Shown: positions 47,854 to 57,705 of the stretch, in pieces | Numbering within the stretch: position 1 is the stretch's first letter | Layout: the number at the start of each line of letters is the position of its first letter | Source: Lineus longissimus | Taxonomy: Eukaryota > Nemertea > Pilidiophora > Heteronemertea > Lineidae | NCBI RefSeq assembly: GCF_910592395.1 | Contig: NC_088322.1 | Coordinates: 4,461,431-4,525,430, forward strand | Length of the DNA stretch: 64,000 nt | Direction of reading: 5' to 3' | Made by a program: the position numbers and the translations under genes | The notes under the pieces: generated by a model | The model's database searches: none | What the model saw: only the letters and a program-made list of their open reading frames with translations | What the model was told of the DNA's origin: nothing

Positions 47854-50800
47854 ATGTATTCGATTTATAAAGGACTGGTGCAAGGTGCACCCACTATAAA
47901 TATCATGCGGCCAGATTTAAACGAAAACGATCTGAATAAAACATTGAAATTGCACTGCGTACCAAGAACTGACCCTAAATTTCCAGTTGAGATCGTTTTT
48001 CCAGCAGTTTCGTCACTCATGGCAGTTCAACATTTGTTCAGAGATGGAGAGTCTTGGTCGCATTACGGCAATGTCTTGTTTAAACACATCGACCGAATGA
48101 GTGATATTCTTGTTAATGTTATACTCATACAATTGGTCGACTCGTTAGAACCGAGGGTTGTCGAAGTAGAAGTAGAGGATCAGGAAGGAAGCGAAGAGGG
48201 TCATGGTATAGGAATAGGTACCACGTCACGCACAGCTGCGGTATTGGGACTGAATAAAACCTCGTCGACCGATTATTCAAAATCCGTAACATCTGCTATG
48301 GTCGGTGGGCGTAAAGCTATGACACTTAGGGACGTTGACCTTAAGAAGTCACAAGCGATCAAGGAAAAGACCAATTTCTATCTGGATCTGTTCAAGAAGT
48401 CGAATATATATGCGGCGTTACAAAAATTGGTGGCTGATTTTAGACGATGCATGTGTTGGATGTTTTCTATGGGTGTTGTCCCGCTTAGACATCTCAGAAC
48501 ACGCGAAGATTTCTTACAACAATGCGTTTTACCGAATATGGAGGAAATCATTCGAATTTTTGCCAGTGATAACACTTCAAAAACGGACAAAATGAAGGAA
48601 AGTGTTGTTCAATTCTTTGCCGATGTGTTAAGAATCACACCTGAAATATCCTGCGTAAAAGAGGATAAAATCCATCTATTGATGACCGAATATGCTGGAA
48701 ATGTTCATTTGACAAACTACGACGGCGATGTGATCGAATATCTCAAATTTTCGAGTGATATTGAAACGCGTGGTATATACGGCGCGTACGGAACGAAAAT
48801 CGACTTACAGCGAGAAAATAATGTGTTTCTACAAGCAGGGAGTAGATTGGACGAGGGGAAAGTACATAGCAAGCAGCAATTGGAATCCAATTGGGGTGGG
48901 GCGTCTCGAAAGAAAAAGAAAGCAGAAAACGGTGAAAATGGTGGGGAAGTGGTTTATGACTTTACCAAAAAAACCGAATCCGTGGTTGCGGAAATGTTTT
49001 CTCACGAATGTAAGTACAACTTTGCGAAAAACATGAACACGAATCAAAACATCAAGACTGGGAATCAGACTTTGATCGTGGTTAAAACTCTCTCACCCTC
49101 GGAAATGGCTGCTGCGGCTGAAAAGAATAAATCAAAAATGTCCGGGTCCGAAGCTGACAAGGAATTGGCTAAAATTGAAAAGACAATGAGGAAACAAGAT
49201 GAAATGACCATGAAAAATGCACTGAAAGATAACCCAACGCTGGCCTACATTGCACAGAAAAAGGGAATCGGTAATTTACAAGACTTGTTAGAAAGCAATA
49301 ACGAACTGGACGCTACAGCTCTCGAATTGGTGCTTCTGAACGAGAACAAAGAGGAAATCAACAGGCGTGAGAGGGTCAATACGTTAAATGCCAACTTTGT
49401 TTCCGGTCAGAATAGTAGAAGCAGTTCCCTTCAAAATTCCATAGACGACACGTTGGCCAAATTACGGGACAGGAGTGCGTCGATGTTAGCTAGTGGTACG
49501 GGAACGCCTGTCATGTCTCAACAGAGAGGAAGTGCTATGGATTCTGTTACGCCTTCGACTTCTGGTACAGGTGGTGGAGTTAAGGGAGGGATGGATGTGA
49601 ACGGTGCAAGAACGAGACAGCAGAAACGAAAGAGGTGGGAACAGAAGAAAATAGAGAATGAATTACGCGAGGAGCGAGCAAAAGTTGCAAAGTTGGAAAC
49701 ACAACTACGGGCTTGTGGACCAGAGTTTGAAAATTTAAAATCGAAAAATTTAGACTTGGCCATGAGATATAAGGTGTGCAAGCAAGATGCCGATGAGAAG
49801 GGAAAACTCTGCGACAAGTACCAAAAGGCCTTGGAAACGACGAAAAAAAGTTTAGACGAGAAATCTGAAAAAGTGGAATTCATGCGAACGATGCTTTCAG
49901 ACATGTTAACACACGCTAACATGTCAAAACATGAAAGAGAGATGTTTTTAGACCTGTTCAACCAGATGAGCATTTTCAATATGCACGAGTTTATGGAAAC
50001 GACGACGGGTAACGACATGTTAAATCCACAATCGGTGTTGCAGTCCATGATGAGAATGATTGGTGGTACGAACGGTTCCGACATACACGGCAGTAGGAAA
50101 TTTAAAGCGAGTCGAAATAAAATACCACAGACCATAAGCGCTACTACTGTAGAAAATGTTATGGCTCAGAATAACATCATGAGTAGGCCCATTTTCTCTA
50201 TGACAAAATCCTATGACGAAATGTGTTTTCAAAACTCCCTACTACCCCATCCGTGGATGAAGGATCGTCTGATAAACGAATGTGTTCGTGAACTCGACGA
50301 ATTGCATAAATCACCCCCGAATATCAAGATGGACACGTTGCCATTGAAAATTATAGATGTAAACACCAGTCTTCGAGGTGAGGCCAGGAGCATGGAGGCC
50401 ACGTACAAATGCATGTCTCGCCTTAACAACGAAGCGCTAATGAATCCTCATGATTCAACAGCGCATTTAAAACATCTTATTCGAACCGAACGTTTCCAAA
50501 CCGAAGGACTGGGGGCATTTGTTGGTGCCAGTGGCAGTGGTGACCCAAACAGCCTTGTAGGCATACCAGGTGTCACAATGGACCAGGCAGAAAATCAAGT
50601 GCAATACATGAACGCATTTATGCCTAAGCCAACCGATGTAAAACATATCGGCGAGCAATTACAAACCATGTGGCTGCAGCAAATCATCAGAGAACTAGGA
50701 CTGATCCCCGAAGCGTATGATGACAATGGTAGAACTATGCTACCATTCTTGTCTTCGACATCTATCGACAAATTCGCCATCACCTATGCTTCCATAGCAC

Positions 50801-51003
50801 TTGGTCATATTATAAATTTCAGCCCCGAAAATTATTTGCCAATGATGGGTGTGATGGAAAAAGAATATCAGCTAGGAGCTTTCGATGGAAGTATTAGGGA
50901 CCTACTGCAAAAGTATTTTATGGACAAAACGGTTTTTATGTCCAAACCAGGAAGTCAGAACAACAACAATCAAAATTTCCACAAGAGCCAACAACAGCGA
51001 TAG
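47854..51003 (+). CDS. Large coiled-coil tegument or capsid-associated protein
   Basis: 1049 residues from ATG 47854 (the frame is open 30 bases earlier without ATG). Globular N-terminal third, a Lys/Gly-rich basic patch (SRKKKKAENG, near 355), long helical segments, a nuclear-localisation-type RTRQQKRKRWEQKK (about 590) opening a predicted coiled coil of roughly 90 residues with heptad Leu, then a globular C-terminal domain. No enzymatic motif. Intact. Confidence 0.6.
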   Translation: MYSIYKGLVQGAPTINIMRPDLNENDLNKTLKLHCVPRTDPKFPVEIVFPAVSSLMAVQHLFRDGESWSHYGNVLFKHIDRMSDILVNVILIQLVDSLEPRVVEVEVEDQEGSEEGHGIGIGTTSRTAAVLGLNKTSSTDYSKSVTSAMVGGRKAMTLRDVDLKKSQAIKEKTNFYLDLFKKSNIYAALQKLVADFRRCMCWMFSMGVVPLRHLRTREDFLQQCVLPNMEEIIRIFASDNTSKTDKMKESVVQFFADVLRITPEISCVKEDKIHLLMTEYAGNVHLTNYDGDVIEYLKFSSDIETRGIYGAYGTKIDLQRENNVFLQAGSRLDEGKVHSKQQLESNWGGASRKKKKAENGENGGEVVYDFTKKTESVVAEMFSHECKYNFAKNMNTNQNIKTGNQTLIVVKTLSPSEMAAAAEKNKSKMSGSEADKELAKIEKTMRKQDEMTMKNALKDNPTLAYIAQKKGIGNLQDLLESNNELDATALELVLLNENKEEINRRERVNTLNANFVSGQNSRSSSLQNSIDDTLAKLRDRSASMLASGTGTPVMSQQRGSAMDSVTPSTSGTGGGVKGGMDVNGARTRQQKRKRWEQKKIENELREERAKVAKLETQLRACGPEFENLKSKNLDLAMRYKVCKQDADEKGKLCDKYQKALETTKKSLDEKSEKVEFMRTMLSDMLTHANMSKHEREMFLDLFNQMSIFNMHEFMETTTGNDMLNPQSVLQSMMRMIGGTNGSDIHGSRKFKASRNKIPQTISATTVENVMAQNNIMSRPIFSMTKSYDEMCFQNSLLPHPWMKDRLINECVRELDELHKSPPNIKMDTLPLKIIDVNTSLRGEARSMEATYKCMSRLNNEALMNPHDSTAHLKHLIRTERFQTEGLGAFVGASGSGDPNSLVGIPGVTMDQAENQVQYMNAFMPKPTDVKHIGEQLQTMWLQQIIRELGLIPEAYDDNGRTMLPFLSSTSIDKFAITYASIALGHIINFSPENYLPMMGVMEKEYQLGAFDGSIRDLLQKYFMDKTVFMSKPGSQNNNNQNFHKSQQQR

Positions 51004-51066
51004 AAAGATTTTGCCGCTACCATAACGCAATTTTCACCCAAAAATCTCTTACAACGCGGAGTAAAA

Positions 51067-51522
51067 ATGGCCAAACACGTTACGTACCTAAATTTGCCAG
51101 ATCTACATGGAAAGGTGACATCCATGAAAGTGTCAGAATTCCAGAATAAAATGATAACCGTGTGCATTCAAAGTTTTGCACGTGCTAGAGAGTACATGGA
51201 GAATATGGGACATTGTCGAATCGATATATCTGTAAAGTCATACATTATGGATTATGGTCTCGAATTTATGGCCATGTTACTGGTCGGACTCAACCCGTTG
51301 GACTATGTGTCACGTTCAAAGTTTAAGACACTGGTGTCCAAAAATTCGAGATTAAAGACGACACACGAAAAATGCAAAGCATTAATGGATAGTGATACGA
51401 CGGATGACGCAACATTCGAAAGTGTGAAAGATTTCTGGGTGTCTATATCGGAGCAAAAAAGACCTACAGACAGCGCTATCGACTTGGTTAACGATTATTT
51501 CAATGTAATGATCTGCGAATAA
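51067..51522 (+). CDS. 151-residue viral protein, unknown
   Basis: ATG 51067, 63 bases after the preceding stop and 15 bases before the next ATG, hence in a same-strand cluster. Mixed alpha/beta composition, no membrane span. Function unknown. Confidence 0.55.
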   Translation: MAKHVTYLNLPDLHGKVTSMKVSEFQNKMITVCIQSFARAREYMENMGHCRIDISVKSYIMDYGLEFMAMLLVGLNPLDYVSRSKFKTLVSKNSRLKTTHEKCKALMDSDTTDDATFESVKDFWVSISEQKRPTDSAIDLVNDYFNVMICE

Positions 51523-51537
51523 AAATAGGGAGTTAAA

Positions 51538-52080
51538 ATGTTAAAACATTACCGTAAAAATCAACAGCAGCACCAACAGCAGCGACATCGACGTCTCCAG
51601 GCTTCGGATATCTCCACTCCATTCGTGACTGCGACAAATGTGAAATCTCCTCCAACTCCACCAGAACCACCGCCAAAACCACCATCACAGACATCAACAC
51701 CACCACCACCACCACCACCAGCTCCTCTCGCAAAGTCTGCACCATTTGTTCCAAAAATCCCGCCAAGACCAACCTTACTTTCGAAAGTTACATCACATCT
51801 GATGAATGTGGTCGAACAACAGTCTAAATGTGTGGCGGGTTCAATTTCGGGATCAAAATCGGGATTAACGGCGTATAAACCTTTACCACAGGATGACAAT
51901 GCTGATGGTGATGTGTACGATGATTTTGACGAATTCTTTGAAGACAGCGATGAATGGGACACAGATGTTGGCAGCGAAACCAGTAATAGCAAAACAACAC
52001 TGGGACCGCCCCCAACGACAGAGTCCCAACTCGAATTCCCACCGCCTCCACCTCCAAGAGTGTTTCTCGGTTCATTGTAA
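51538..52080 (+). CDS. Pro-rich/acidic protein with WASP-like layout
   Basis: 180 residues, ATG 51538. A basic Gln/His N-terminus leads to a polyproline region (about 38-65), then RPTLLSKVTSHLMNVV, loosely like a WH2 actin-binding helix (LL-x2-V-x-x-x), then at about 120-145 an acidic stretch with a Trp (FFEDSDEWDTD) like the Arp2/3-binding acidic tail of WASP-family proteins, then a second proline tract. The order Pro-WH2-acidic is that of actin nucleators, including baculovirus P78/83. The WH2 match is incomplete, so this is a hypothesis. Confidence 0.5.
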   Translation: MLKHYRKNQQQHQQQRHRRLQASDISTPFVTATNVKSPPTPPEPPPKPPSQTSTPPPPPPPAPLAKSAPFVPKIPPRPTLLSKVTSHLMNVVEQQSKCVAGSISGSKSGLTAYKPLPQDDNADGDVYDDFDEFFEDSDEWDTDVGSETSNSKTTLGPPPTTESQLEFPPPPPPRVFLGSL

Positions 52081-52321
52081 TTTTGCGAAATCGAACTACG
52101 TGAAAAACGTGGTCATTTCCGTGGCATATTTTACTGTACCCGTGATTTGGGTAACTTACTGTCTTTAAAAATTAACACGAAACTTGTTGTGGACTATGCG
52201 AATATCAGAAAAGTGACATTAGAAGGTAGTAACTTATGTTTGTAAATAATAAATATGTATATCAGTAAAACGCAATTGTTGTTTTGTGTATTGTGTAGTT
52301 CGTGAAAAAAACTGCGTAATC

Positions 52322-52978
52322 ATGGCCCAATCCATTTTAGCTCAACCAGGAGGCCCTACTAAAGCATCGGTTATACCCGTCCAATGGCAACGTACGGCGA
52401 GTCGCATGAATGACTTGGACCCCGAAAGCGAGGTATATCTTTACGAAGACATTCTCAGTTTTTCTACCCAAAAACAATTCGAAACCCCTGGGGAACTATC
52501 ACCACTTAAAACTGCGAGGGGTATTGTTGTTGGAATGCATCCGAATTTTGCCAGACGTACGAAACCCCCAGCTATAGGTAAAAAATTAGTAGTGTTGATG
52601 GTATGGAGTTATGCGGGACTATTGACCAAGAACTGCGACGCTCATAGTTACCTGCTACTGATAGATTTCCGCAAGGACGCACCGCCTTTCGATATTTACC
52701 TCTACGAACCAATCGAACTATCGGACCCTCACGAACGGTTTAAATCTTGGCCACGGCTGGTAAGGGAGATGGGTCGGAAATCCAAGGACACTGGTAAAAG
52801 GATTGTGGACAAAGCTTCCAAACTCGTTGTTTTCCATGGTACGCAGTCAGTAGAGGAGAAGACTTGTTTTGCCAATGTTACAGAAAAGGCCGCAGAACTC
52901 GCATCTCTCAGCGCAGACGATGCATTGCAAATGTTGTACGATAACTGTGATAATTACGTAGTCGTGGACAGTAGGTAA
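52322..52978 (+). CDS. 218-residue viral protein, unknown
   Basis: ATG 52322 (MAQSILAQPGG); the frame is open upstream to 52286 without ATG. Mixed composition with a beta-rich KLVVLMVWSYAGLL segment near residue 90, too polar around it to be a clear membrane span. CAAATAAAG near 53041 is a likely polyadenylation signal. Confidence 0.55.
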   Translation: MAQSILAQPGGPTKASVIPVQWQRTASRMNDLDPESEVYLYEDILSFSTQKQFETPGELSPLKTARGIVVGMHPNFARRTKPPAIGKKLVVLMVWSYAGLLTKNCDAHSYLLLIDFRKDAPPFDIYLYEPIELSDPHERFKSWPRLVREMGRKSKDTGKRIVDKASKLVVFHGTQSVEEKTCFANVTEKAAELASLSADDALQMLYDNCDNYVVVDSR

Positions 52979-53277
52979 TAACAAGTCACAAAAACGAAGA
53001 TCTGACTCGAATTCTTGTGTAAAAAATTCGTATAATTATCCAAATAAAGTTGAAATTCACTTTAGTACACACATTTGTTATCTTTGTTCACACACACAAA
53101 TAAAACGCAGAAAAATCATATTTACACCGTTATTGTTGGTATTGTTACATTTTCACTACCAACAGGAAGTTGGACTTTGAAAATTTTCACAAAATCCATC
53201 CGCCGTTTTAACTTCCTGTTTACAGAGTGAAATTATAACAACACTGAAATTGCACATTTCGCAGCAAATAAATAACA
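52979..53277. promoter_or_regulatory. ETS hairpin element between convergent genes
   Basis: AACAGGAAGTTGGACTTTG (53160), GAAAATTTTCAC, then TTAACTTCCTGTTT (53208). Genes on both sides end toward it. Confidence 0.65.
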
Positions 53278-55479
53278 CTAATTTAAATCTAATTTGTATA
53301 AATCATCGTCAAAGTCATCTCCGTAAAATGTACCCAAATCTAAGGCATCAGACTCGTTCATAAAAACGTGCACCGATTCATTTTCTATCTTAGGTGACGC
53401 TGGTGGAGGTAGAAAACTGACGGGTGTTGATGAAATACTTGATTTTGACACAGGCAAAGTTGTGGAAGATGCCTGTACTTCATCCACATCCATCTTTTCT
53501 ACCTTCACCTTAACAGCACAATCCTTTGCGGATTTCTTAGACACTGTTTTAAGCACAGTCTTTGTTTTTTTTACAACAGGTTGAGTCTTTGCTTTTTTTA
53601 CAACAGTTTGTTGGGTCACGGTTTTCTTCGTGACAGGTTTCACAGTCTTTTTCACAGTTTTTGTAGGTGTTTTTACCACAGGCATAGTTGACTCCTCGTC
53701 TATTTCAACCTCATCGTGAGAATCTAACACGAGTGAATGAGATCGTGAACGAGACCTATAACGGGATCTCGATTGAGAAACTGTTGACACATGAGAACAT
53801 GAAGTGCGTGAACACGACGAAGAGGAGGAGGATGAGGAGGAAGATGATGAGGAACTGGAAGAAGACCGCCTACGGCCACGAGTTTTTTTACGTGACTGTC
53901 TAGTACTCCCTTTAACAAACAATCGTGTATCCTTGTGTTCTTGTTTTTTGTTTTTTGTATTTTTAGTGTCAACATAAGTCTCGTGATCACTGTTCTCACT
54001 GTCTGTTTTTGTTACTAATTGCACACGAATATTTTGATAAGTTGTTTTCACGGTATCCTTTTCTGTCTCTGAATAAAATGCATCGTTTTCATCTGAAGAA
54101 ATATCCGCATAGTCGATAATTTCCCGGGTTTCCAGATATTGTGGAACGACAACAGCACTTGAAACTGCAGGACGCCGTTCACTGTTGTTGTCAGCGTAGA
54201 GATTGTCCCGAGAGCTTCGAAAATCACAATTTTCACCACGTCCCTCACGATTTTCACTATATTGCCAGTTTTTAGAGTTACCAGAGGTGCGATATCTGTT
54301 ATTGTGAGGTGGTGAATATCTGGTATATCGTTTATCGGAACGAATCGGTGATCTAGAGCGTGAGCCATGTCGTCCACCATTACCACTATTCGATGAGGTA
54401 GGATTACGCCCGTATCTTTGCTGAGGGTAACGCTGCTGCTTGTGCGACTGTGAAATGTTAAAATGTTGGTGCCCACCTTCGTCACTGTGTCTGCGTCTGT
54501 GGGGTTGTCTTTCGTAACGATATAACAATTGGCGATCCCCACCACTTGTACGATGGTATTCGTCACTTCTCGTGTTTATAGCAGACCGCCTTTCAAACAT
54601 TGTGTTGTTGCTGCTGTTGCTACTGTTGTTGGGGGACTGTGGTCGAGATCTACGTGCAGGTTGATTATTCAAAACTCTACAATGTTCGGTATTTTTGCTA
54701 TCAGCCCCGTTGTGAGTCGTGTGTGTGCAGTAGCGTATCGGCTTTCTTGCAGGTGGTGCTGCGATATTGGATGGTTCGTTATCAAAACAGAGTTCATTGT
54801 CAACGTACTGTTGGTCGTCGTACGAATAAAGATATGGCTTATCGGCACACAGAGACCACATCAGTTTCTTTTGAAATGTATCTATAGAGCAATGTTCAAC
54901 GGTTTTAACAATGTCCACGAAAGCATTCGAAAAATATCGCCGTTCGGTATAATCCGTTGTGTTCATAAGCACGGCAGATCTATTCAGTCGTTTGCAGGAG
55001 TACACGCACATATTGGTCTTGCTGTATCTTTTTGCAATTTCCACGTGTTTGGAAACTGGCGTGTATACAATTTCGGCATGTACATCCAAATTGTTCGGTT
55101 TAAAGACAGTCATTCGATTTTCGCCGTCTTCGTGAGTATCAAGTTCAACGCCGCTGACAATATCCTTATAGGCTTTCTCCTTCGTGAACCGTAACCACAT
55201 CGGTCTTTTTTTTCGACTGATTCGAGCGTAACAGCGATCCCTATCGTTTATGTTGTGAAAAATCACATACAGGTTCCACGACGTATTGTTGACGAATTGT
55301 TCTTCACTGGAGAAAGAGTTCTTGAACGAAGCGAGAAGGTTAGCGTCATTATCCACAGGACAATCAGCATATAAGGATCGGTAGCCAGTTATCCCCAATA
55401 ACTCCAACATGTCTTGAGCGTCGGCGAGGGTGAAAAACGGCTTCATCTTGGCAATCTTCATAACACCGTACGAAGCCAT
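53278..55479 (-). CDS. SR/Lys-rich nuclear-type protein with acidic C-terminus
   Basis: 733 residues from ATG 55479 (MASYGVMK); an in-frame ATG at 55542 would add 21 residues. The N-terminal 230 residues are globular. The middle is Arg/Ser/Asn-rich with RS-type repeats, an 18-Ser run after GRRRR and further SRSRYRSRSRS text. A Lys/Thr/Val repeat region (about 610-665, pattern K-K-T-V) recalls histone H1 tails. The last 12 residues are acidic (DDFDDDLYKLD). RS domains suggest RNA processing or export; function unproven. Intact. Confidence 0.65.
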   Translation of the reverse strand: MASYGVMKIAKMKPFFTLADAQDMLELLGITGYRSLYADCPVDNDANLLASFKNSFSSEEQFVNNTSWNLYVIFHNINDRDRCYARISRKKRPMWLRFTKEKAYKDIVSGVELDTHEDGENRMTVFKPNNLDVHAEIVYTPVSKHVEIAKRYSKTNMCVYSCKRLNRSAVLMNTTDYTERRYFSNAFVDIVKTVEHCSIDTFQKKLMWSLCADKPYLYSYDDQQYVDNELCFDNEPSNIAAPPARKPIRYCTHTTHNGADSKNTEHCRVLNNQPARRSRPQSPNNSSNSSNNTMFERRSAINTRSDEYHRTSGGDRQLLYRYERQPHRRRHSDEGGHQHFNISQSHKQQRYPQQRYGRNPTSSNSGNGGRHGSRSRSPIRSDKRYTRYSPPHNNRYRTSGNSKNWQYSENREGRGENCDFRSSRDNLYADNNSERRPAVSSAVVVPQYLETREIIDYADISSDENDAFYSETEKDTVKTTYQNIRVQLVTKTDSENSDHETYVDTKNTKNKKQEHKDTRLFVKGSTRQSRKKTRGRRRSSSSSSSSSSSSSSSSSCSRTSCSHVSTVSQSRSRYRSRSRSHSLVLDSHDEVEIDEESTMPVVKTPTKTVKKTVKPVTKKTVTQQTVVKKAKTQPVVKKTKTVLKTVSKKSAKDCAVKVKVEKMDVDEVQASSTTLPVSKSSISSTPVSFLPPPASPKIENESVHVFMNESDALDLGTFYGDDFDDDLYKLDLN

Positions 55480-55825
55480 GGTAGAAATCGGACAGCAGAA
55501 CGATATAGAGTTGTGTGGCTGTCTATGAGAAAGGACTTTCAATAATAAAATCTCATATTAAGATATCCCATAATATATAATTTTTCTGGAGGTAGAGTTG
55601 TCGACAAAAATAATAACGAACAACTACAACAAAAATTTTGATATTACCAAATCTATTTCGTGTAAAATGTTCATAATATTCACAGCACACATTCGGAACA
55701 AAACGAACAACGTTTTCATTGTTGGCTATATACATTCAGAATGTTGCCCCAACAATCGTCTCAACAATTTCAACAATCTCAACAATTCCAACAATATTAG
55801 TTCAGTATAAAATAAAACATACAAA

Positions 55826-56141
55826 ATGGAGTATCAGTATCCAATAACGGTGGCTTGTTCTCTCTGTAAACTTTACTGTTGTGAGACTGTTGCCAAAGAT
55901 AAAAGTATACTCCATTGCAAGTGTACAAACCATGTGCTATCAAATCAATGTGTTGCGACAGTTTCTATCATTACAAATGTCTTGTACTCAAAATAAATCA
56001 GGAAAGAATGCTAAATGGACTATTGTCAGCAAACGACACAAATATAAAACCGTGTATGCTCAATAAAAACTGCGCCTACGCTGGCTTTCGCCTTTATACA
56101 GAGTTGTACCTGAGACCCGAACTTGCTTATTCCTCTAATAA
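55826..56141 (+). pseudogene. PHD-like zinc-finger gene, frameshifted and cut by a MITE
   Basis: ATG 55826 opens CSLCKLYCC then HCKC (first zinc ligands). The second half, CCDSFYHYKCL, lies in the frame read from 55915, so an indel near 55920-55945 splits the finger. This frame runs into the MITE at 56142. C-x2-C, C-x2-C, H-x2-C layout with a YHYKC end suits a PHD or RING-type finger. Viral or host origin unclear; it marks the edge of the virus-like segment. Confidence 0.4.
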
Positions 56142-56445
56142 CAGTCAGGGAGGTAGACAGTGGGCCATCCAAAACGATAAAGGGTCAAATGGATGATTCA
56201 CCATCCAACTTTGTTGTGGTTAGCCATCCAATCGGCCATGTTTGAAGATTTTAAGTTTTAGATTGCGAATTCTTTCACTTCTGGTGTGAATTCTTTATTG
56301 AAAAGTGTTTCCAGAATATGCTAAAATTCTGAACTTTTTAAATATGATGAGAAAAAAAGACAAAAGGCAGATGGTTCACCATCCACATTTGTATGGCTAT
56401 CCATCCGAAATTGGGTGGATGGCCCACTGTCTACCTCCCTGACTG
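56142..56445. mobile_element. MITE with 29-bp terminal inverted repeats
   Basis: Both ends start CAGTCAGGGAGGTAGACAG and match over 29 bases in inverted orientation. The flanks carry a 5-bp AATAA duplication (56137-56141 and 56446-56450). The 304-bp interior is AT-rich and non-coding. A typical non-autonomous DNA transposon; the duplication supports insertion at this site. Confidence 0.8.
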
Positions 56446-56518
56446 AATAATGAGTCTAGATTAACTGTAGTAAGCATATTGTCCAAGAATTTGCTGAGAT
56501 TGCACTGAACTATACATT

Positions 56519-56938
56519 TTAGTTCGTACTCAGATTGAAAGTTGTATCCATCTCCTCGATTATCGTTCCGCCGTTCAGTTTCCTCGCTTCGTCGCTCATG
56601 TCCTTGGGTAACTTTTTGCCCTGGCTCGAAGTTGTTTTCGCAGATGTATCGATAAACTTCCGCTTGCGTAGTTGAAAGTTTAAGGCAAAGCCGTCCACAT
56701 TGTCTTCGTCGCCGCTGCCGTTCACGGCAACGTTGGATGCTTCTGATTGCCCATCCGACGTCGACATCGGGCTGCTGGGCATTGGATTGAGGATCAGATA
56801 TTCCTCTTGGCCCTCGGTGATGTGATGCACCGCGTTGTACTCCATCGTGTTGCTGCATGAGCAAGCCGGTTCTGCCTCTGGTGGTGGATCGTAGGCGGCC
56901 GGTACGACTGTGTTTTCGTCTACACTGGCAATGCACAA
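56519..56938 (-). CDS. Unknown acidic/Ser-rich ORF beside the NS1-like gene
   Basis: 139 codons; Pro/Ser/Glu-rich with a basic QLRKRKF patch. It begins in the inverted repeat that also abuts the end of the NS1-like gene. It could be a remnant of a second gene of the same parvovirus-like element. No match recognised. Confidence 0.35.
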   Translation of the reverse strand: MCIASVDENTVVPAAYDPPPEAEPACSCSNTMEYNAVHHITEGQEEYLILNPMPSSPMSTSDGQSEASNVAVNGSGDEDNVDGFALNFQLRKRKFIDTSAKTTSSQGKKLPKDMSDEARKLNGGTIIEEMDTTFNLSTN

Positions 56939-57652
56939 TGGCCTTTAACTGGAAGAAGGTCCAAAAAATTTTACTCACACAAACTTCACGTCAAAATATT
57001 CCTTAGACTATCTAGTTTCATTTGCTGAAGGAACGAAAAAATTCTGTTGGGAAATTTTTAAGATAAATGTGTTTTTCGATTTCATGTACATTTCCCTGTA
57101 CATTTATACATATGTAATTCGTATGTAATAGCCTTCCTTTGTTTTCCCTAATAAAGCACTTTTGGTTGCAAAACTTAATATCAATATGTTATTTAGGTGT
57201 TCAGGCAAAGAAATACATCAAAATAAATTTGATGAGTGTATCTGTTGATGGTGTATATGTGTTTTTAACCCTTAGAACTTGACTCCATTCCTCAAAAGTG
57301 GTGGAAATGGGGGTGAAACTACCCCTTGTACACCATCGACAAAATACACTCATCAAATTTATTTTGATGTATTTCGTTGCCTGAACACCTAAATAACATA
57401 TTGATGTTAAGTTTTGCAACCAAAAGTACTTTATTAGGGAAAACAAAGGAAGGTTGTTACATACAAATTACATATGTATAAATGTACAGGAAAATGTACA
57501 TGAAATCGAAAAACGCATTTATCTTAAAAATTTCCCAACAGAATTTTTTCGTTCCTTCAGCAAATGAAACTAGATAGTCTGAGGAATATTTTGACGTGGA
57601 GTTTGTGTGAGTAAAATTTTTTTGGACTCTCTTCCAGTTAAAGGCCATTGTG
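56934..57652. repeat. Imperfect inverted repeat next to the NS1-like gene
   Basis: 56934-57252 and 57335-57652 are inverted copies of about 318 bases with scattered differences, starting CACAATGGCCTTTAACTGGA, around an 80-base loop. The outer end coincides with the probable natural end of the NS1-like coding region. It could be a rearranged parvoviral terminal hairpin or a tail-to-tail duplication. Confidence 0.7.
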
Positions 57653-57705
57653 AATGAAGTTCGCGGCGTCCTGTGCGTCGGTGGCTCTGCAAGCATCGAT
57701 CGTCT

